Below, piece by piece: positions 18,627-30,120 of a DNA stretch of 64,000 nt (position 1 is its first letter; each line of letters starts with the position of its first letter). This stretch comes from Chloroflexota bacterium. Its GTDB lineage: Bacteria > Chloroflexota > Anaerolineae > Anaerolineales > Villigracilaceae. The notes beneath the pieces were generated by a model that saw only the letters and a list, made by a program, of their open reading frames with translations, was not told where the DNA came from and did not search any database. Made by a program: the position numbers and the translations under genes. Location of the stretch: NCBI GenBank assembly GCA_021787595.1, contig JAJYLQ010000017.1, forward strand, positions 41,300-105,299. The letters run 5' to 3'.

Positions 18627-19948
18627 ATTTAGTTCAGCGAGTGCGCCAGGATGATTTGCTGAGCAAAGTCATCAATCACAGCGCACATTTATTCAGCAGC
18701 AATTCAATCAGCCTAGTTCTTAGCGTCGTTCAGGGAATCCTCGCGGCGCGCCTGCTTGGACCTGCCGGTTACGGTTTGATTGCCATCGTGATGAGCTATG
18801 CCTCGACGGTCAACGGATTCTTTTCGTTCCGCATGAGCGAAACAGTTGTGCGTTATGGCGGCGAATATCTCGAAAAGGATGAAAAGCAAAAAGCCTCGGC
18901 ATTGATCAAAGCCGCCAGCCTCGGCGAGACGACGGTCTCGGTGCTGGCTTTTATCGTTGTGGTTTTATCGGCCGGCATCGCCACGCGTTCGATTGCTAAA
19001 ACGCCCGGCACGGAATGGATGTTCATCGTTTACAGCCTCGGTCTACTGGCGAACTTCAACACGGAAACGTCCACCGGCATTTTGCAGATCACAGATCATG
19101 TGAAATTGCGCGGGACGATCAATTTGATTCAAAGTATCGCTTCGGCGTTGATTATCGGCGCGGCGTTTTTATTGAAAGGCAGTCTGGCGATTATCCTGAT
19201 CGCGTATTTGCTCGGCAAAGCCATTCTCGGGCTTGGGCTTTTCATCGCCGCGCAGATCCAATTGCATCGCGTTTTGGGTCAAGGCTGGTATCGTGCGCCG
19301 TTTTCTGTTTTGCCGTCGTTCGGGGAATTATTCCGTTTTGCGTTCACATCCAATTTGAGCGCGACGGCGATTTTGATTTTCCGTGAAAGCGAAATTTTGT
19401 GGATTGGATATTTTCTGACCAGCGAAGCGGCGGGATATTATAAAGTCGCGTACACGATCATCAGCTTGCTTTCCGTCCCAGCCGATCCGTTGATTCTGAC
19501 GGTCTATCCGGAACTCAACCGGCTCATCGTTCAAAAAGCCTGGCCGCGTTTGCGCGATTTCCTCCGCAAAGTCACAACGCTTGCTTTTGCATACAATATC
19601 CTGCTGGCGCTCGGCTTTGTTGTACTTGGACGCTGGGTGCTTTGGATTTATGGCCCGAAATATGTTGTGGCTTATCCGGCTTTGATCGCTTTATTGATTG
19701 GCATGGTTTTCAATTACACTTTGTTTTGGAATCGTCCGTTGTTATTATCGTTCAATTTGCCAGCTTTCCCGCTGTGGGCGACTCTGATCGCGGGCGTTCT
19801 CAAAGTTGGGCTGGCGTTTCCGCTCGTGCCGCGTTATGGATACGTGATGGAAGCAGCTTTGCTTTCGATGTACTACATTCTTTCTGTTGGATTGATCGTC
19901 TGGCGCGGGATGAAAGAATTGAAACAACAAGAGTCTTTGCTAACTTGA
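18623..19948 (+). CDS. Oligosaccharide flippase (Wzx-like, MATE/MOP superfamily)
   Basis: Polytopic; FSSNSISLVLSVVQGILAARLLGPAGYGLIAIVMSYAS. Confidence 0.88.
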   Translation: MNLVQRVRQDDLLSKVINHSAHLFSSNSISLVLSVVQGILAARLLGPAGYGLIAIVMSYASTVNGFFSFRMSETVVRYGGEYLEKDEKQKASALIKAASLGETTVSVLAFIVVVLSAGIATRSIAKTPGTEWMFIVYSLGLLANFNTETSTGILQITDHVKLRGTINLIQSIASALIIGAAFLLKGSLAIILIAYLLGKAILGLGLFIAAQIQLHRVLGQGWYRAPFSVLPSFGELFRFAFTSNLSATAILIFRESEILWIGYFLTSEAAGYYKVAYTIISLLSVPADPLILTVYPELNRLIVQKAWPRLRDFLRKVTTLAFAYNILLALGFVVLGRWVLWIYGPKYVVAYPALIALLIGMVFNYTLFWNRPLLLSFNLPAFPLWATLIAGVLKVGLAFPLVPRYGYVMEAALLSMYYILSVGLIVWRGMKELKQQESLLT

Positions 19949-19974
19949 CACTTGACACCTGATACTTGACACCC
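19943..19974. repeat. Heptamer-periodic array (ACTTGAC)n
   Basis: acttgac acttgac acctgat acttgac accc. Confidence 0.85.
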
Positions 19975-21102
19975 ATGAAGATTGCTATTATTACAAATTC
20001 ACGTATTCCCTCATTGACTGCCAACTCGATTCAGGCGATGAAAGTCTGCGACGCGTTAACGGAACTGGGCCATAAATTGCGCGTCTTTGCCCCGCGTGAA
20101 GTTGAACCTGCGTCATGGGATGATCTCGCCGCGCATTATGGTTTGCGTTTTGCGTTTCGAATTGATTGGCTGCCTTCCGCTCCCGCCTTCAAACGTTTTG
20201 ATTTTATATGGTATGCTCAATCCGCTGCGCGCAAATTCAATGCGGACTTAATTTATACCTGGCTTCCGCAATCCGCCGCGATTGGACTTTGGCAAGGTTA
20301 TCCGATGATTCTCGAAATGCACGCAGATGTTCTCGGGCGGCTCGGCCCGTGGTGGCTGCGTCAGTTTTGGATGAGGCGCGGGCGCAAGCGGCTGCTGGTC
20401 ACAACGTCAGCGTTGAGAAAAGCCTTGGAACGTTCGACCCGCCTCGAATTCCCGGGTGATGCGGTGCAGGTTGCCCCGAACGGCGTTGACCTCGATCGGT
20501 ACGCGCATCTGCCAAATCCCGCCGAGGCGCGCCGCCAATTGAATCTCAAAGATGGATTGACGGTTGGCTTCACCGGTCATTTTTATGCGGGCCGCGGCAT
20601 GGACTTGTTGTTCGAGTTGGCGCGTATGCTGCCGAATGTAAATTTTCTTTGGGTTGGCGGCACGCCAGACGCGGTCGAGGAATGGCGAACAAAGTTGAAC
20701 GCCGCGCGCATCACGAATGTAATGTTGACCGGCTTCATCGAAAACAGCCGCCTGCCGCTTTATCAAGCTGCCGCCGATATTCTGCTGATGCCGTATGATC
20801 GTTCGATTGCGGGCAGCAGCGGACAGGATATTGCGGAAGGCATCAACCCGATGAAAATGTTCGAATACATGGCGGCGGGACGTGCGATCATCACCGCAGA
20901 TTTACCGGTGATCCGCGAAGTGTTGGACGAAACATGCGCTGTCTTTTGCCCGCCGGGCGATGTGGACGCGTGGAAGTCCGCGATTGAAAATTTATTAAGT
21001 GATAAAAAGCGCCGTGACGAACTAGCTTCGAACGCGCGGCGCGAATCTGAAAAATATACCTGGCTTGCGCGTGCTCAACGCGCGTTAGATGGAATTATAT
21101 GA
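19975..21102 (+). CDS. Glycosyltransferase family 4
   Basis: MKIAIITNSRIPSLTANSIQAMKVCDAL...GFTGHFYAGRGMDLLFELARMLP...GINPMKMFEYMAAGRAIITADLPVIREVL. Confidence 0.93.
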   Translation: MKIAIITNSRIPSLTANSIQAMKVCDALTELGHKLRVFAPREVEPASWDDLAAHYGLRFAFRIDWLPSAPAFKRFDFIWYAQSAARKFNADLIYTWLPQSAAIGLWQGYPMILEMHADVLGRLGPWWLRQFWMRRGRKRLLVTTSALRKALERSTRLEFPGDAVQVAPNGVDLDRYAHLPNPAEARRQLNLKDGLTVGFTGHFYAGRGMDLLFELARMLPNVNFLWVGGTPDAVEEWRTKLNAARITNVMLTGFIENSRLPLYQAAADILLMPYDRSIAGSSGQDIAEGINPMKMFEYMAAGRAIITADLPVIREVLDETCAVFCPPGDVDAWKSAIENLLSDKKRRDELASNARRESEKYTWLARAQRALDGII

Positions 21103-22801
21103 AATCACAATATCTTTTTGCCAAAGACTTTATTTTTCTTGTTCCCATTGCGTTAATCATCGGCGCGGGATTAGCCGCGCTGCAAAGCCCTCCATTTTGG
21201 GTTGGCTGGCTTGGATTTTCTGCTTTGCTCTTGCTCGGCCTCATTGGGATGATCGTTTTATGGCGCTGGGCTGGAAGTGGCAAAGCGCTGGCGTGGATGA
21301 CCGGCTTGGCGCTTTTATTGCGTCTTGCATCCGGCGTTGCGGTTTATATCGCGTTGCCGATCAACGGTCATAACGTTCCCGATGACAAAGCCGGTTTCGT
21401 TTTCACCGACGCGCATCGCCGCGACGATCAAGCCTGGCAGTTGGCAAGTTCCGGCCAATCGCTTTTCGCCGCCTTCGATAAAACCTATTACACCGATCAA
21501 TATGGCGGTTTGCTCGCATTGAGCGCGTTAACTTATAAAGTTTTTTCGCCAGATGCTCATCGTCCATTGCTAATTCTTCTGCTCGCGGCGTTGACCGCGG
21601 CTCTCGGCGTGCCTTTCTTTTATAAAGCCACGCGTCTTCTCTGGGATCCTTCGCCTTCGCTCACCGTTCGTGCCGCCGTAGGTGGCCTGTGTGCCACGAA
21701 CAGCGGCGGTGGCGCCATGGCGCCACGAGACGGCAGGACAGGTTCTCAGCTGGCTCTCGTTGCCTCGTGGCTTTTCGTTCTCTATCCAGAGTCCATTCTG
21801 ACAGGCGGCGCGCAGATGCGCGAGCCTTTTCTGTTGACATTCATCGCGATGGCGTTGTGGGGATTCGCAGCGTGGCTGAAGCAAGGCGAGAATCAAACCG
21901 AAGGTTCATCCAATCGAAGCAGTTTCATTTGGATGGGCGCGGCCTTGATCGGCATGTTGTTGGTTTCACCCGCCATGGCGTTGGCATTGATCGTTTTGTT
22001 CGTTGGCTGGTTGTGGCTCCGGGGCGAACATAAACGTTTGCCGGTGTCCGTTTTGGTCGGCGTGGGAGTTGCTTTCTTCGTTGGCATTTTATTTTTATCC
22101 TGGAGTCTCGCTCGTCAAAATGATTTTGGCGGCGGGTCGGCAATTGCTGCTGTATTGAATTGGCCGCGACATTCAGTTTTGTATGTTATCCATCAACTTA
22201 AAAGCGGGTCAGGACAAATACAGAATGTTTTTTCCAAGATGAATCCGTTGATGCAATTCCTATTTGTAGTCGGATATGGAATCACCCAGCCGGTTCTGCC
22301 TCCCGCGTTTTTCGAGCCGACCACGTTGACCTGGCACATCATTGCCATCTTCCGCTCGATTGGATGGTATATCATGCTGCCGTTGTTGATCTACGCTCCG
22401 ATTGCCGCGTGGCGATCCGCACCCGGACGCGAACGACGCCTGTGGCTGTGGCTTACGGCTTTCGTCTGGATGTGGATCTTGATCGCGGATATCCGCGCCG
22501 GCGGAAGTCAATGGGATAATCCGCGTTACCGCCTCATCTTCTTCGGAATCGAAGCGCTGGTCATCGGGTATGCGTGGCTGTGGTGGCGCGATCATCGCGA
22601 TTCGTGGCTGCCTCGAATCCTGGCGTTGGAAGTGTTGTGCGTCCTTCTTTACGGACAATGGTATGTAGCGCGCTATGTGACCAAATCATTGAGTATGCAT
22701 TTGCCAATCATGGTTGTGCTTCTCATCAGCCTGGTCCTAGCGGCACTGATATTTGCTGGCGGGTGGGCATGGGACCGTTGGCGCGGCGCAAAAAAGCGTG
22801 C

Positions 22802-22805
<4 letters not shown>
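21099..22805 (+). CDS. Polytopic membrane protein, GT-C/GT39-like
   Basis: Many TM segments; LVASWLFVLYPESILTGGAQMREPFLLTFIAMALWGFAAWL; large luminal loop. Confidence 0.7.
21658..21748. repeat. In-ORF repeat-like insert (CGTTCGTGCCGCC..., GGCGCCATGGCGCC palindrome)
   Basis: Encodes low-complexity VRAAVGGLCATNSGGGAMAPRDGRTGSQ between hydrophobic segments; CACCGTTCGTGCCGCC complements 14432 region GCGGCACGAACGGTGG. Confidence 0.45.
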
Positions 22806-23834
<1,029 letters not shown>

Positions 23835-23870
23835 CGATTGCCCCGCTTTTCGGTGCAACTTAGGAAGTGA

Positions 23871-24833
23871 ATGCCTTATCTGTCGCTCGTCATCCCCGTT
23901 TATAACGAAGAGGAGAATCTGTCTCTGCTCTTCGACGCGATCCAACAGGCGATGCGCTCGCTGAAAAAAACGTGGGAAGTGGTTTTCGTGGATGACGGCA
24001 GTTCCGATGAAAGTCTCGACGTTCTCCGATCTTTGGTTCAGGCCGATCCGCAGCACATCCGTGTGGTGGCGTTCCGGCGCAACTTCGGCCAGACGGCGGC
24101 CATCGCGGCCGGCATTGACCATTCGGAAGGCGAGATCGTTATCCTGCTCGACGCCGATCTGCAGAACGATCCGGCTGATATTCCGCTGCTTCTGTCGAAA
24201 CTGGACGAAGGTTACGATGTGGTCAGCGGCTGGCGCAGGGATCGAAAGGACAATGCGATCACGCGCACGCTGCCGTCGGTGATGGCGAACGGTTTGATCT
24301 CGTGGGTGACCGGCGTTCACTTGCATGATTACGGATGCACGCTCAAAGCGTATCGCCGCGACGCGCTCGAAGGTTTTCGTTTATATGGCGAGATGCATCG
24401 CTTCATCCCGGTCTTCGCGCATTCCATCGGCGCGCGCATTACGGAAGTCGAAGTTCATCATCACGCGCGTCGTTTCGGCAAAGCCAAATACGGACTCGAA
24501 CGCACATTGAAAGTCGTGCTGGATTTGTTCACGGTCAAGTTTCTTTTGGATTACGCCAACAAGCCCATTTATCTTTTCGGCGGCACCGGCATCTCTTTCA
24601 TCCTGATCGGCGGCCTGACTTTGCTTTACCTTTTCTTCCGCCGCGTATTCCAGAACGTTGCGATTCTCGGTTCGCCCTTCTTTCAACTGGCGGTCATGTT
24701 CATCATCCTCGGCTTCCAATCCATTTTGATGGGATTGATCGCCGAGTTGCTGGTTCGAACGTATCACGAGTCCCAGCATAAGCCGACGTACACGGTACGC
24801 GAGATCATCCGCCTCGATAAAAGGAAGAAATGA
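23871..24833 (+). CDS. Glycosyltransferase family 2 (DPM1/undecaprenyl-phosphate glycosyltransferase-like)
   Basis: LSLVIPVYNEEENLSLLFDAI...VFVDDGSSDESLDVL...RRNFGQTAAIAAGIDHSEGEIVILLDADLQNDP; C-terminal TM pair. Confidence 0.95.
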   Translation: MPYLSLVIPVYNEEENLSLLFDAIQQAMRSLKKTWEVVFVDDGSSDESLDVLRSLVQADPQHIRVVAFRRNFGQTAAIAAGIDHSEGEIVILLDADLQNDPADIPLLLSKLDEGYDVVSGWRRDRKDNAITRTLPSVMANGLISWVTGVHLHDYGCTLKAYRRDALEGFRLYGEMHRFIPVFAHSIGARITEVEVHHHARRFGKAKYGLERTLKVVLDLFTVKFLLDYANKPIYLFGGTGISFILIGGLTLLYLFFRRVFQNVAILGSPFFQLAVMFIILGFQSILMGLIAELLVRTYHESQHKPTYTVREIIRLDKRKK

Positions 24834-25747
24834 ACGTTCGAGTTTCGGACCGGCGTCAATTTGTTTTCCGGTTGATCGGCACATTGCTGTCCATCGGCTT
24901 GATCGTTCTCCTCGTCCGGCAGGGCGGCTGGGCAGACATCGTGGATGCGTTAAAGAAAATTTCGCTTTCGAATGTTTTGCTGGCACTCGTTTTTATTGTG
25001 GCTTCCAGATTTTTCGTGATCGGGCGCTGGTATGTCCTTCTGCGTTCGGGCGGCGTGAAGATTTCTTTTTCCGACGCGGCGGCTTTGACTTTTACCGGCC
25101 TCTTTTCCTCCAACTTTTTGCCGACGACCATCGGCGGTGACGTGGTGCGACTCGTCGGCGCGATGCAGATGGGATATGACCGCGCGGTTTGTGTCGCCTC
25201 GATTGCCGCGGACCGGTTGGTCGGCATGCTCGGAATGTTCTTTGCTTTGCCCTTTGGCCTGGTTCCCGCGTTCCAGAGCCTTCATGGTCCGCTTAGCGAA
25301 TCCATTGCGTTTGGCGCGTTATTCACTCGCCTGTGGGATTTCATCAAACGAACGGTCCAAACATTTTCGATCTGGCTCCAAAAACCGCTTGCCATTTTCG
25401 GCGCGCTTTGCTGCACGTGGGGACACATGCTTTGCACTTTTGCTGCTTTCTCGATTTTAATCAACGGCCTTGGCGGATCTGTTCCTTTCTGGCTGGTGGC
25501 CGGGCTTTGGAGCCTTGCTTATTTTGTCACCCTCATTCCCATTTCGATCAACGGCTACGGCGTGCAGGAACTTTCGCTGACGTTTTTGTTCTCGTCAGTC
25601 GCCGGATTAAACACAGGCGTCAGTTTGACGGTGGCGGTTTTGATCCGCGCTTTGTATCTGGCGATCAGCCTCGTCGGCGCGATCTATCTGCCCGGCATCC
25701 TGGCTGCAATGGACACCGACCGCGTCGTGGATGAAGCTGGGGAATAA
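24830..25747 (+). CDS. Flippase-like domain protein (lysylphosphatidylglycerol synthase TM region/UPF0104)
   Basis: FSDAAALTFTGLFSSNFLPTTIGGDVVRLVGAMQMGYDRAVCVASIAADRLVGM...LIPISINGYGVQELSLTFLF. Confidence 0.88.
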   Translation: MNVRVSDRRQFVFRLIGTLLSIGLIVLLVRQGGWADIVDALKKISLSNVLLALVFIVASRFFVIGRWYVLLRSGGVKISFSDAAALTFTGLFSSNFLPTTIGGDVVRLVGAMQMGYDRAVCVASIAADRLVGMLGMFFALPFGLVPAFQSLHGPLSESIAFGALFTRLWDFIKRTVQTFSIWLQKPLAIFGALCCTWGHMLCTFAAFSILINGLGGSVPFWLVAGLWSLAYFVTLIPISINGYGVQELSLTFLFSSVAGLNTGVSLTVAVLIRALYLAISLVGAIYLPGILAAMDTDRVVDEAGE

Positions 25748-25943
25748 ATTCATCTGTGCGTCGCACCTTGTTTAACGGGAATGTCTCAAGCGAAATCCAA
25801 TCCCGCTTGACAGGTGCGGCGCATGAATCGGCGCGGACTCCCGCTTTACGATAAAATCAGGCTTTGTGTAGCGCGACTTTCAAGTCGCAGCAAAGGCGGC
25901 GCGAATGCAGCGCCACAAAATCCTCACGATAGCCATATTTACG

Positions 25944-27917
25944 ATGACAGCCAGTATCAAGACTTTTCTCAAAACATTTTCCGCAATCGGGATCGCGTTG
26001 AGCGCTCTGGCGATCTACCAGACCGAACAACAAACGCAGGCCTTGCTGAAAATCCGCACGCGCTACAAGTGGGTGGTCGTGATGGCGGTCTTTGCGGTCA
26101 ATTTGATCGCCGGCATTTATTTGCTTTTGCGCCGCGAGGATCTTGATTCGTTCTGGCAGCGATTTGAAATCAGGCCGTCGAATTTTGTTTTGAAAATCTT
26201 TGGGATCGTTTTGCTGATCGTTGCATTTCCGATTCTCTGGTACGCCAAATACGATTTCTTCAGCAAAGCAGTGCCGGGCTTCTTCCCGCTGATGTGGGTC
26301 TTCTGGTGGCTGGCTTTGATTCAAGCTGCGGGCTTGAAGATGTTCACGCGTGCGTCATGGGTCACATCTTTTGCATTGACCTTATTGTTCGACGGACTCG
26401 TTTTTCAAATTTATACGATCTTCCAGCCGGTCACGGACTATCCGTTTTCGATGGGATGGTCGGAGGCAAGCCGCTTTTATTATGGTTCGCTCCTTTTCAG
26501 CAAATCCATTTATGGCGCCCAGCTTCCGCTTTCGATCTGGCACGCGACGCGCTATTTCATGCTGGCGATTCCATTTCTGATCAAAGGTTTGCCACTTTGG
26601 GCAGACCGACTTTGGCAGTCGCTCCTCTGGCTGGGTGTGACAGGTTTGACAGCATGGTGGTTTGTCCGCCGCGTTCAACCAAAAGAATTAATAACGAAGC
26701 TGATTCTCGGCGCGTGGTTCTTTTTATATGTTTTCCAGGGCGCGGTTTATTATCATTTGCAAATTTGCATCATCATCGTTTTGATTGGCGTTTCCTTGAA
26801 ACATCCATGGCGCTCATTGACTGCTGTCATCGTCGCCTCATTTTGGGCGGGCATGAGCCGGCTTAACTGGTATCCCGTCCCGGCGATGTTGGCAATCACG
26901 CTTTATTTGCTCGAAGAGCCTTTTTCGCGCGAAAATAATTTCTGGCGTTACATCGCCAAGCCTGCGCTTTGGACCATCGTTGGTCTCGTCACTGCGTTGG
27001 CTGGTCAGATATTTTATGTTGCCATTTCTGGCAATGCCGATACGAGCGGATTTACTTCCAGCCTGCATTCGCCGTTGCTTTTTTATCGCTGGCTCCCAAA
27101 CGACACGAATCCGTTTGGAATCATTCCCGGCATCCTGCTTGTCTCATTGCCGTTGATTGCGCTTCTATTCTGGATCTTGCGCGGGCATCTGACCAATTTG
27201 CATCCTCTCCGCTGGTTTGGGTTGCTCGCCATGTTGTTGATTTTGTTCTTCGGCGGACTCATCGTCAGCTCGAAGATCGGCGGCGGCGGCGATTTGCACA
27301 ACATGGACGCGTTCATGGTCATGCTGGCGCTGATCGCGGCTTATTTCGCAGTCGGACGCGTCGAAACGGAATCCGCCAACCCGTCCGGGTTTGAAGCGGT
27401 GACGTGGCCGTTGATCGCGTTCATGCTGGTCATGCCGGTGGCGTTCTCTTTATCGCATGTTGTTCCGCCGATCCAATACAACCAAACACAAGCCGCGCAG
27501 GATTTGTCCACGCTGAGTCAAACGGTTCAATCTTACAGCAAATCCGGCCCGGTACTTTTTATCTACGAGCGCCATCTGTTGACGTTTGACATGATCCCGA
27601 ATGTCCCGATCGTTCAGGAGTACGAAGTGATTGCGCTGATGGAAATGGCAATCTCTGACAACCAGCCTTACCTCAACCGGCTCTACCAGGACTTGCAGAA
27701 CCATCGCTTCGCTGCCATCGTCGCGACCAGGCAAAATCTCGACGCGCACAGCGGCGACTTTGCCGAAGAAAGCGCGATGTGGAACGAACGTGTGGCTTAT
27801 CATTTGTTGTGCGAGTATCAACCCATTTTGACTTTGCAATCATCGAATATTCAGGTTTTTGTGCCGCGCGCCGCGCCTGAATGTCCGGTGCTTTCGCCTT
27901 CCGGGATCCGGCCTTGA
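25944..27917 (+). CDS. Polytopic membrane protein, putative GT-C glycosyltransferase (paralog of 33442..35814)
   Basis: Multiple TM; SKIGGGGDLHNMDAFMVMLAL and GPVLFIYERHLLTFDMIPNVPIVQEYE shared with 33442 ORF. Confidence 0.7.
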   Translation: MTASIKTFLKTFSAIGIALSALAIYQTEQQTQALLKIRTRYKWVVVMAVFAVNLIAGIYLLLRREDLDSFWQRFEIRPSNFVLKIFGIVLLIVAFPILWYAKYDFFSKAVPGFFPLMWVFWWLALIQAAGLKMFTRASWVTSFALTLLFDGLVFQIYTIFQPVTDYPFSMGWSEASRFYYGSLLFSKSIYGAQLPLSIWHATRYFMLAIPFLIKGLPLWADRLWQSLLWLGVTGLTAWWFVRRVQPKELITKLILGAWFFLYVFQGAVYYHLQICIIIVLIGVSLKHPWRSLTAVIVASFWAGMSRLNWYPVPAMLAITLYLLEEPFSRENNFWRYIAKPALWTIVGLVTALAGQIFYVAISGNADTSGFTSSLHSPLLFYRWLPNDTNPFGIIPGILLVSLPLIALLFWILRGHLTNLHPLRWFGLLAMLLILFFGGLIVSSKIGGGGDLHNMDAFMVMLALIAAYFAVGRVETESANPSGFEAVTWPLIAFMLVMPVAFSLSHVVPPIQYNQTQAAQDLSTLSQTVQSYSKSGPVLFIYERHLLTFDMIPNVPIVQEYEVIALMEMAISDNQPYLNRLYQDLQNHRFAAIVATRQNLDAHSGDFAEESAMWNERVAYHLLCEYQPILTLQSSNIQVFVPRAAPECPVLSPSGIRP

Positions 27918-27964
27918 GACGCGATGTTTTGAATCTTCACGCGGATTTGCGGCGGAGCGCGGGC

Positions 27965-28022
27965 GTTATGCAGGCTGAAGCCTGCGATCCGCACAGACTG
28001 AAGCCTGCAATCCGTGCAGACC
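27965..28022. repeat. Tandem hairpins of GCAGGCTGAAGCCTGC type
   Basis: gcaggctgaagcctgcgatccgcacagactgaagcctgcaatccgtgcag. Confidence 0.7.
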
Positions 28023-28060
28023 AAATCTGCGGAATCCACAATGAGGCTACAAGAGACTAA

Positions 28061-28762
28061 ATGAAAAAACGATTTGGCGAATACGCCCACCGCGGCGACT
28101 ATCACATCCATCCCGAAAAAGACTGGCCGTATCTGCCGGTCTATTTGGAAAAGATGAAGTTGGCGCGCAAATTTTTGAATTCATGTTCGAAGGACCAGGT
28201 CATTTATGACATGGGCTGCGGCGAGGGCGTGCTGGTCAATGAATATCGCAAGGCTGGTTATCAGATCACTGGCATGGATTTGAATTATTCGTCTGACGTC
28301 ATTATTCAACGCAATTTTTTGCAATCGGAAATCCCGGATAACTCCGTGGACATCATTGTCTGCACCGACGTGATCGAGCATTTGATTTTCTCCGACCAGG
28401 AAAAAGCCATCGCTGAGTTTGCCCGCATGTTAAAGCCGGGTGGTCGCGCGTTGATCAGTGTTCCAAACCTCGCGCACCTCGCTTCGCGCATTTCCTTTTT
28501 CTTTACCGGCAAACTGGTTCGCACATCCAGCATCGAACGCCACCCCGGCGACCGGCCGGCGGGCGAATACGTCAAGATGCTGCGAAAACATTTTCGAATC
28601 ACAAAACGCGAAGGCGTCTTTCCAACGTTCCCGGTGATTTCGATCTTTACCGTCATCATGCCGTCCAACGTAATTTGGATGCACAAACTTTATAACCGTT
28701 TGCTGGGCTATCCCAATTGGTGCTTCCTCAACGTCTTCTATCTCGAAAAGCCGTCTGCTTAG
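28061..28762 (+). CDS. Class I SAM-dependent methyltransferase
   Basis: VIYDMGCGEGVLVNEYRKAGYQITGMDLN...IVCTDVIEHLIFSDQEKAIAEFARMLKPGGRALISVPNLAHLASR. Confidence 0.92.
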   Translation: MKKRFGEYAHRGDYHIHPEKDWPYLPVYLEKMKLARKFLNSCSKDQVIYDMGCGEGVLVNEYRKAGYQITGMDLNYSSDVIIQRNFLQSEIPDNSVDIIVCTDVIEHLIFSDQEKAIAEFARMLKPGGRALISVPNLAHLASRISFFFTGKLVRTSSIERHPGDRPAGEYVKMLRKHFRITKREGVFPTFPVISIFTVIMPSNVIWMHKLYNRLLGYPNWCFLNVFYLEKPSA

Positions 28763-28773
28763 GAAGTGTTAAT

Positions 28774-28870
28774 TCGCCACAGGTGAACACGGATAAACAC
28801 CGATGGTTGATGGAAACCTTACTTTCGTAGTCGAGGAAATCCTTTTCATCTGCGTTTATCTGCGGCCAAA
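28774..28870. repeat. Intergenic AGGTGAACACGGATAAACACCGATG...CATCTGCGTTTATCTGCGGCC repeat
   Basis: Related to 2704-2768 and 33356-33402 sequences. Confidence 0.5.
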
Positions 28871-28893
28871 ATGACTATCAAAATAATCTGCAA

Positions 28894-30024
28894 ATGAAGA
28901 TTCTGATTCTCAACAGCGAGTATCCTCCCATCGGCGGCGGCGCGGGAAATGCCGGCGCGAACATTGCGCGTCTGCTGGTCAAGATGGGAAACGATGTGTT
29001 GCTGCTGACTTCGCATTTCGACGGTTTTGCGCGCGACGAAATTTGCGACGGCGTGCGGATTGTGCGCGTCTCGGCGCTGCGGCGCAGGATGGATCGGTCG
29101 AGCGCGCTCGAGCAAATCTCGTTCATCTTCGCCGCTTCTTATCGGACCTTGGGCCTGGTCCGCCAATTCAAACCGGATGTCACTTTGGCCTTTTTCGGAT
29201 TGCCCTCCGGCGCAGTGGCGTGGCTGTTGAAAAAAGTTTATGGAACTCCGTATGTTGTCTCATTGCGCGGCGGCGACGTGCCGGGATTCCGCCCGTATGA
29301 TTTTCGCGTGTATCATAAAATCGCCGCGCCGCTCCTGCGCATGATCTGGCACAACGCGTCAGCGGTGGTTGCCAACAGCAAAGGGTTGCATGATCTCGCC
29401 TCGGCCTTTGATTCGACCGTTGAGATTCCCATCATCCCCAACGGCGTGGACCTTGGGAAATTTTCCGCGCCGGAACGCGATTGGTCATCGCCGAGAATTT
29501 TATCGGTGGGACGCGTTGTGTACCAAAAAGGCTTTGACCTCGCCCTGCGCGCCTTGGCCGATCTCAAAGATTTGGAATGGCAATGGTCCATTGCCGGCGA
29601 TGGTCCGCAAATGCCGGTCTTGCAAACAATGGTCGAAGAACATGGACTTCAAAACCGAATCCGCTTTCTGGGCTGGCTGACCGCCGACCAGCTCAAAGAG
29701 CAATATCATGCGGCGAATCTTTTTCTTTTCCCATCGCGGCATGAAGGGATGCCCAATGCCGTGCTTGAAGCCATGGCAAGCGGATTGCCCGTCGTCGCAA
29801 CAAAAATTGCAGGCAGCGAAGAATTGGTAGTCAACGGCGAAACGGGCGCTCTTGTCCCGGCGGAGGATGTGGAGTCGCTTCGAGAATCGCTGAAGCCGCT
29901 TCTGGTCGGTGCGCAGATGCGAGAGCAAATGGGCCGCGCCGCGCGCCAGAGAGTCGAATCGTCGTTCAGTTGGAATCGAGTCGCGGAACAGTATGAGAAA
30001 ATTTTGGAGAAATGTGTCAAATAA
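28894..30024 (+). CDS. Glycosyltransferase family 4
   Basis: MKILILNSEYPPIGGGAGNAGANIARLLVKMGNDVLLLT...VGRVVYQKGFDLALRAL...FLFPSRHEGMPNAVLEAMASGLPVVATKIAGSEELV. Confidence 0.96.
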   Translation: MKILILNSEYPPIGGGAGNAGANIARLLVKMGNDVLLLTSHFDGFARDEICDGVRIVRVSALRRRMDRSSALEQISFIFAASYRTLGLVRQFKPDVTLAFFGLPSGAVAWLLKKVYGTPYVVSLRGGDVPGFRPYDFRVYHKIAAPLLRMIWHNASAVVANSKGLHDLASAFDSTVEIPIIPNGVDLGKFSAPERDWSSPRILSVGRVVYQKGFDLALRALADLKDLEWQWSIAGDGPQMPVLQTMVEEHGLQNRIRFLGWLTADQLKEQYHAANLFLFPSRHEGMPNAVLEAMASGLPVVATKIAGSEELVVNGETGALVPAEDVESLRESLKPLLVGAQMREQMGRAARQRVESSFSWNRVAEQYEKILEKCVK

Positions 30025-30109
30025 TGTCATTGCTTCATGACGCCACGAAGCAATCTCATGTAATAACCAAACAGGAGATTGCTTCGTCGTTGCACTCCTC
30101 GCAATGACA
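30025..30109. repeat. TGTCATTGC...GAAGCAATCTC...GAGATTGCTTCG...GCAATGACA palindromic element
   Basis: Same family at 52478, 59993 and inside CDS at 61686. Confidence 0.85.
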
Positions 30110-30120
30110 GGATAAACATT

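Noticed and set aside
20141-20160. GTTTGCGTTTTGCGTTTCG heptamer-like stretch in GT4 gene
   Set aside because: Encodes HYGLRFAFRIDWLP, which fits the normal protein; too short to claim insertion.
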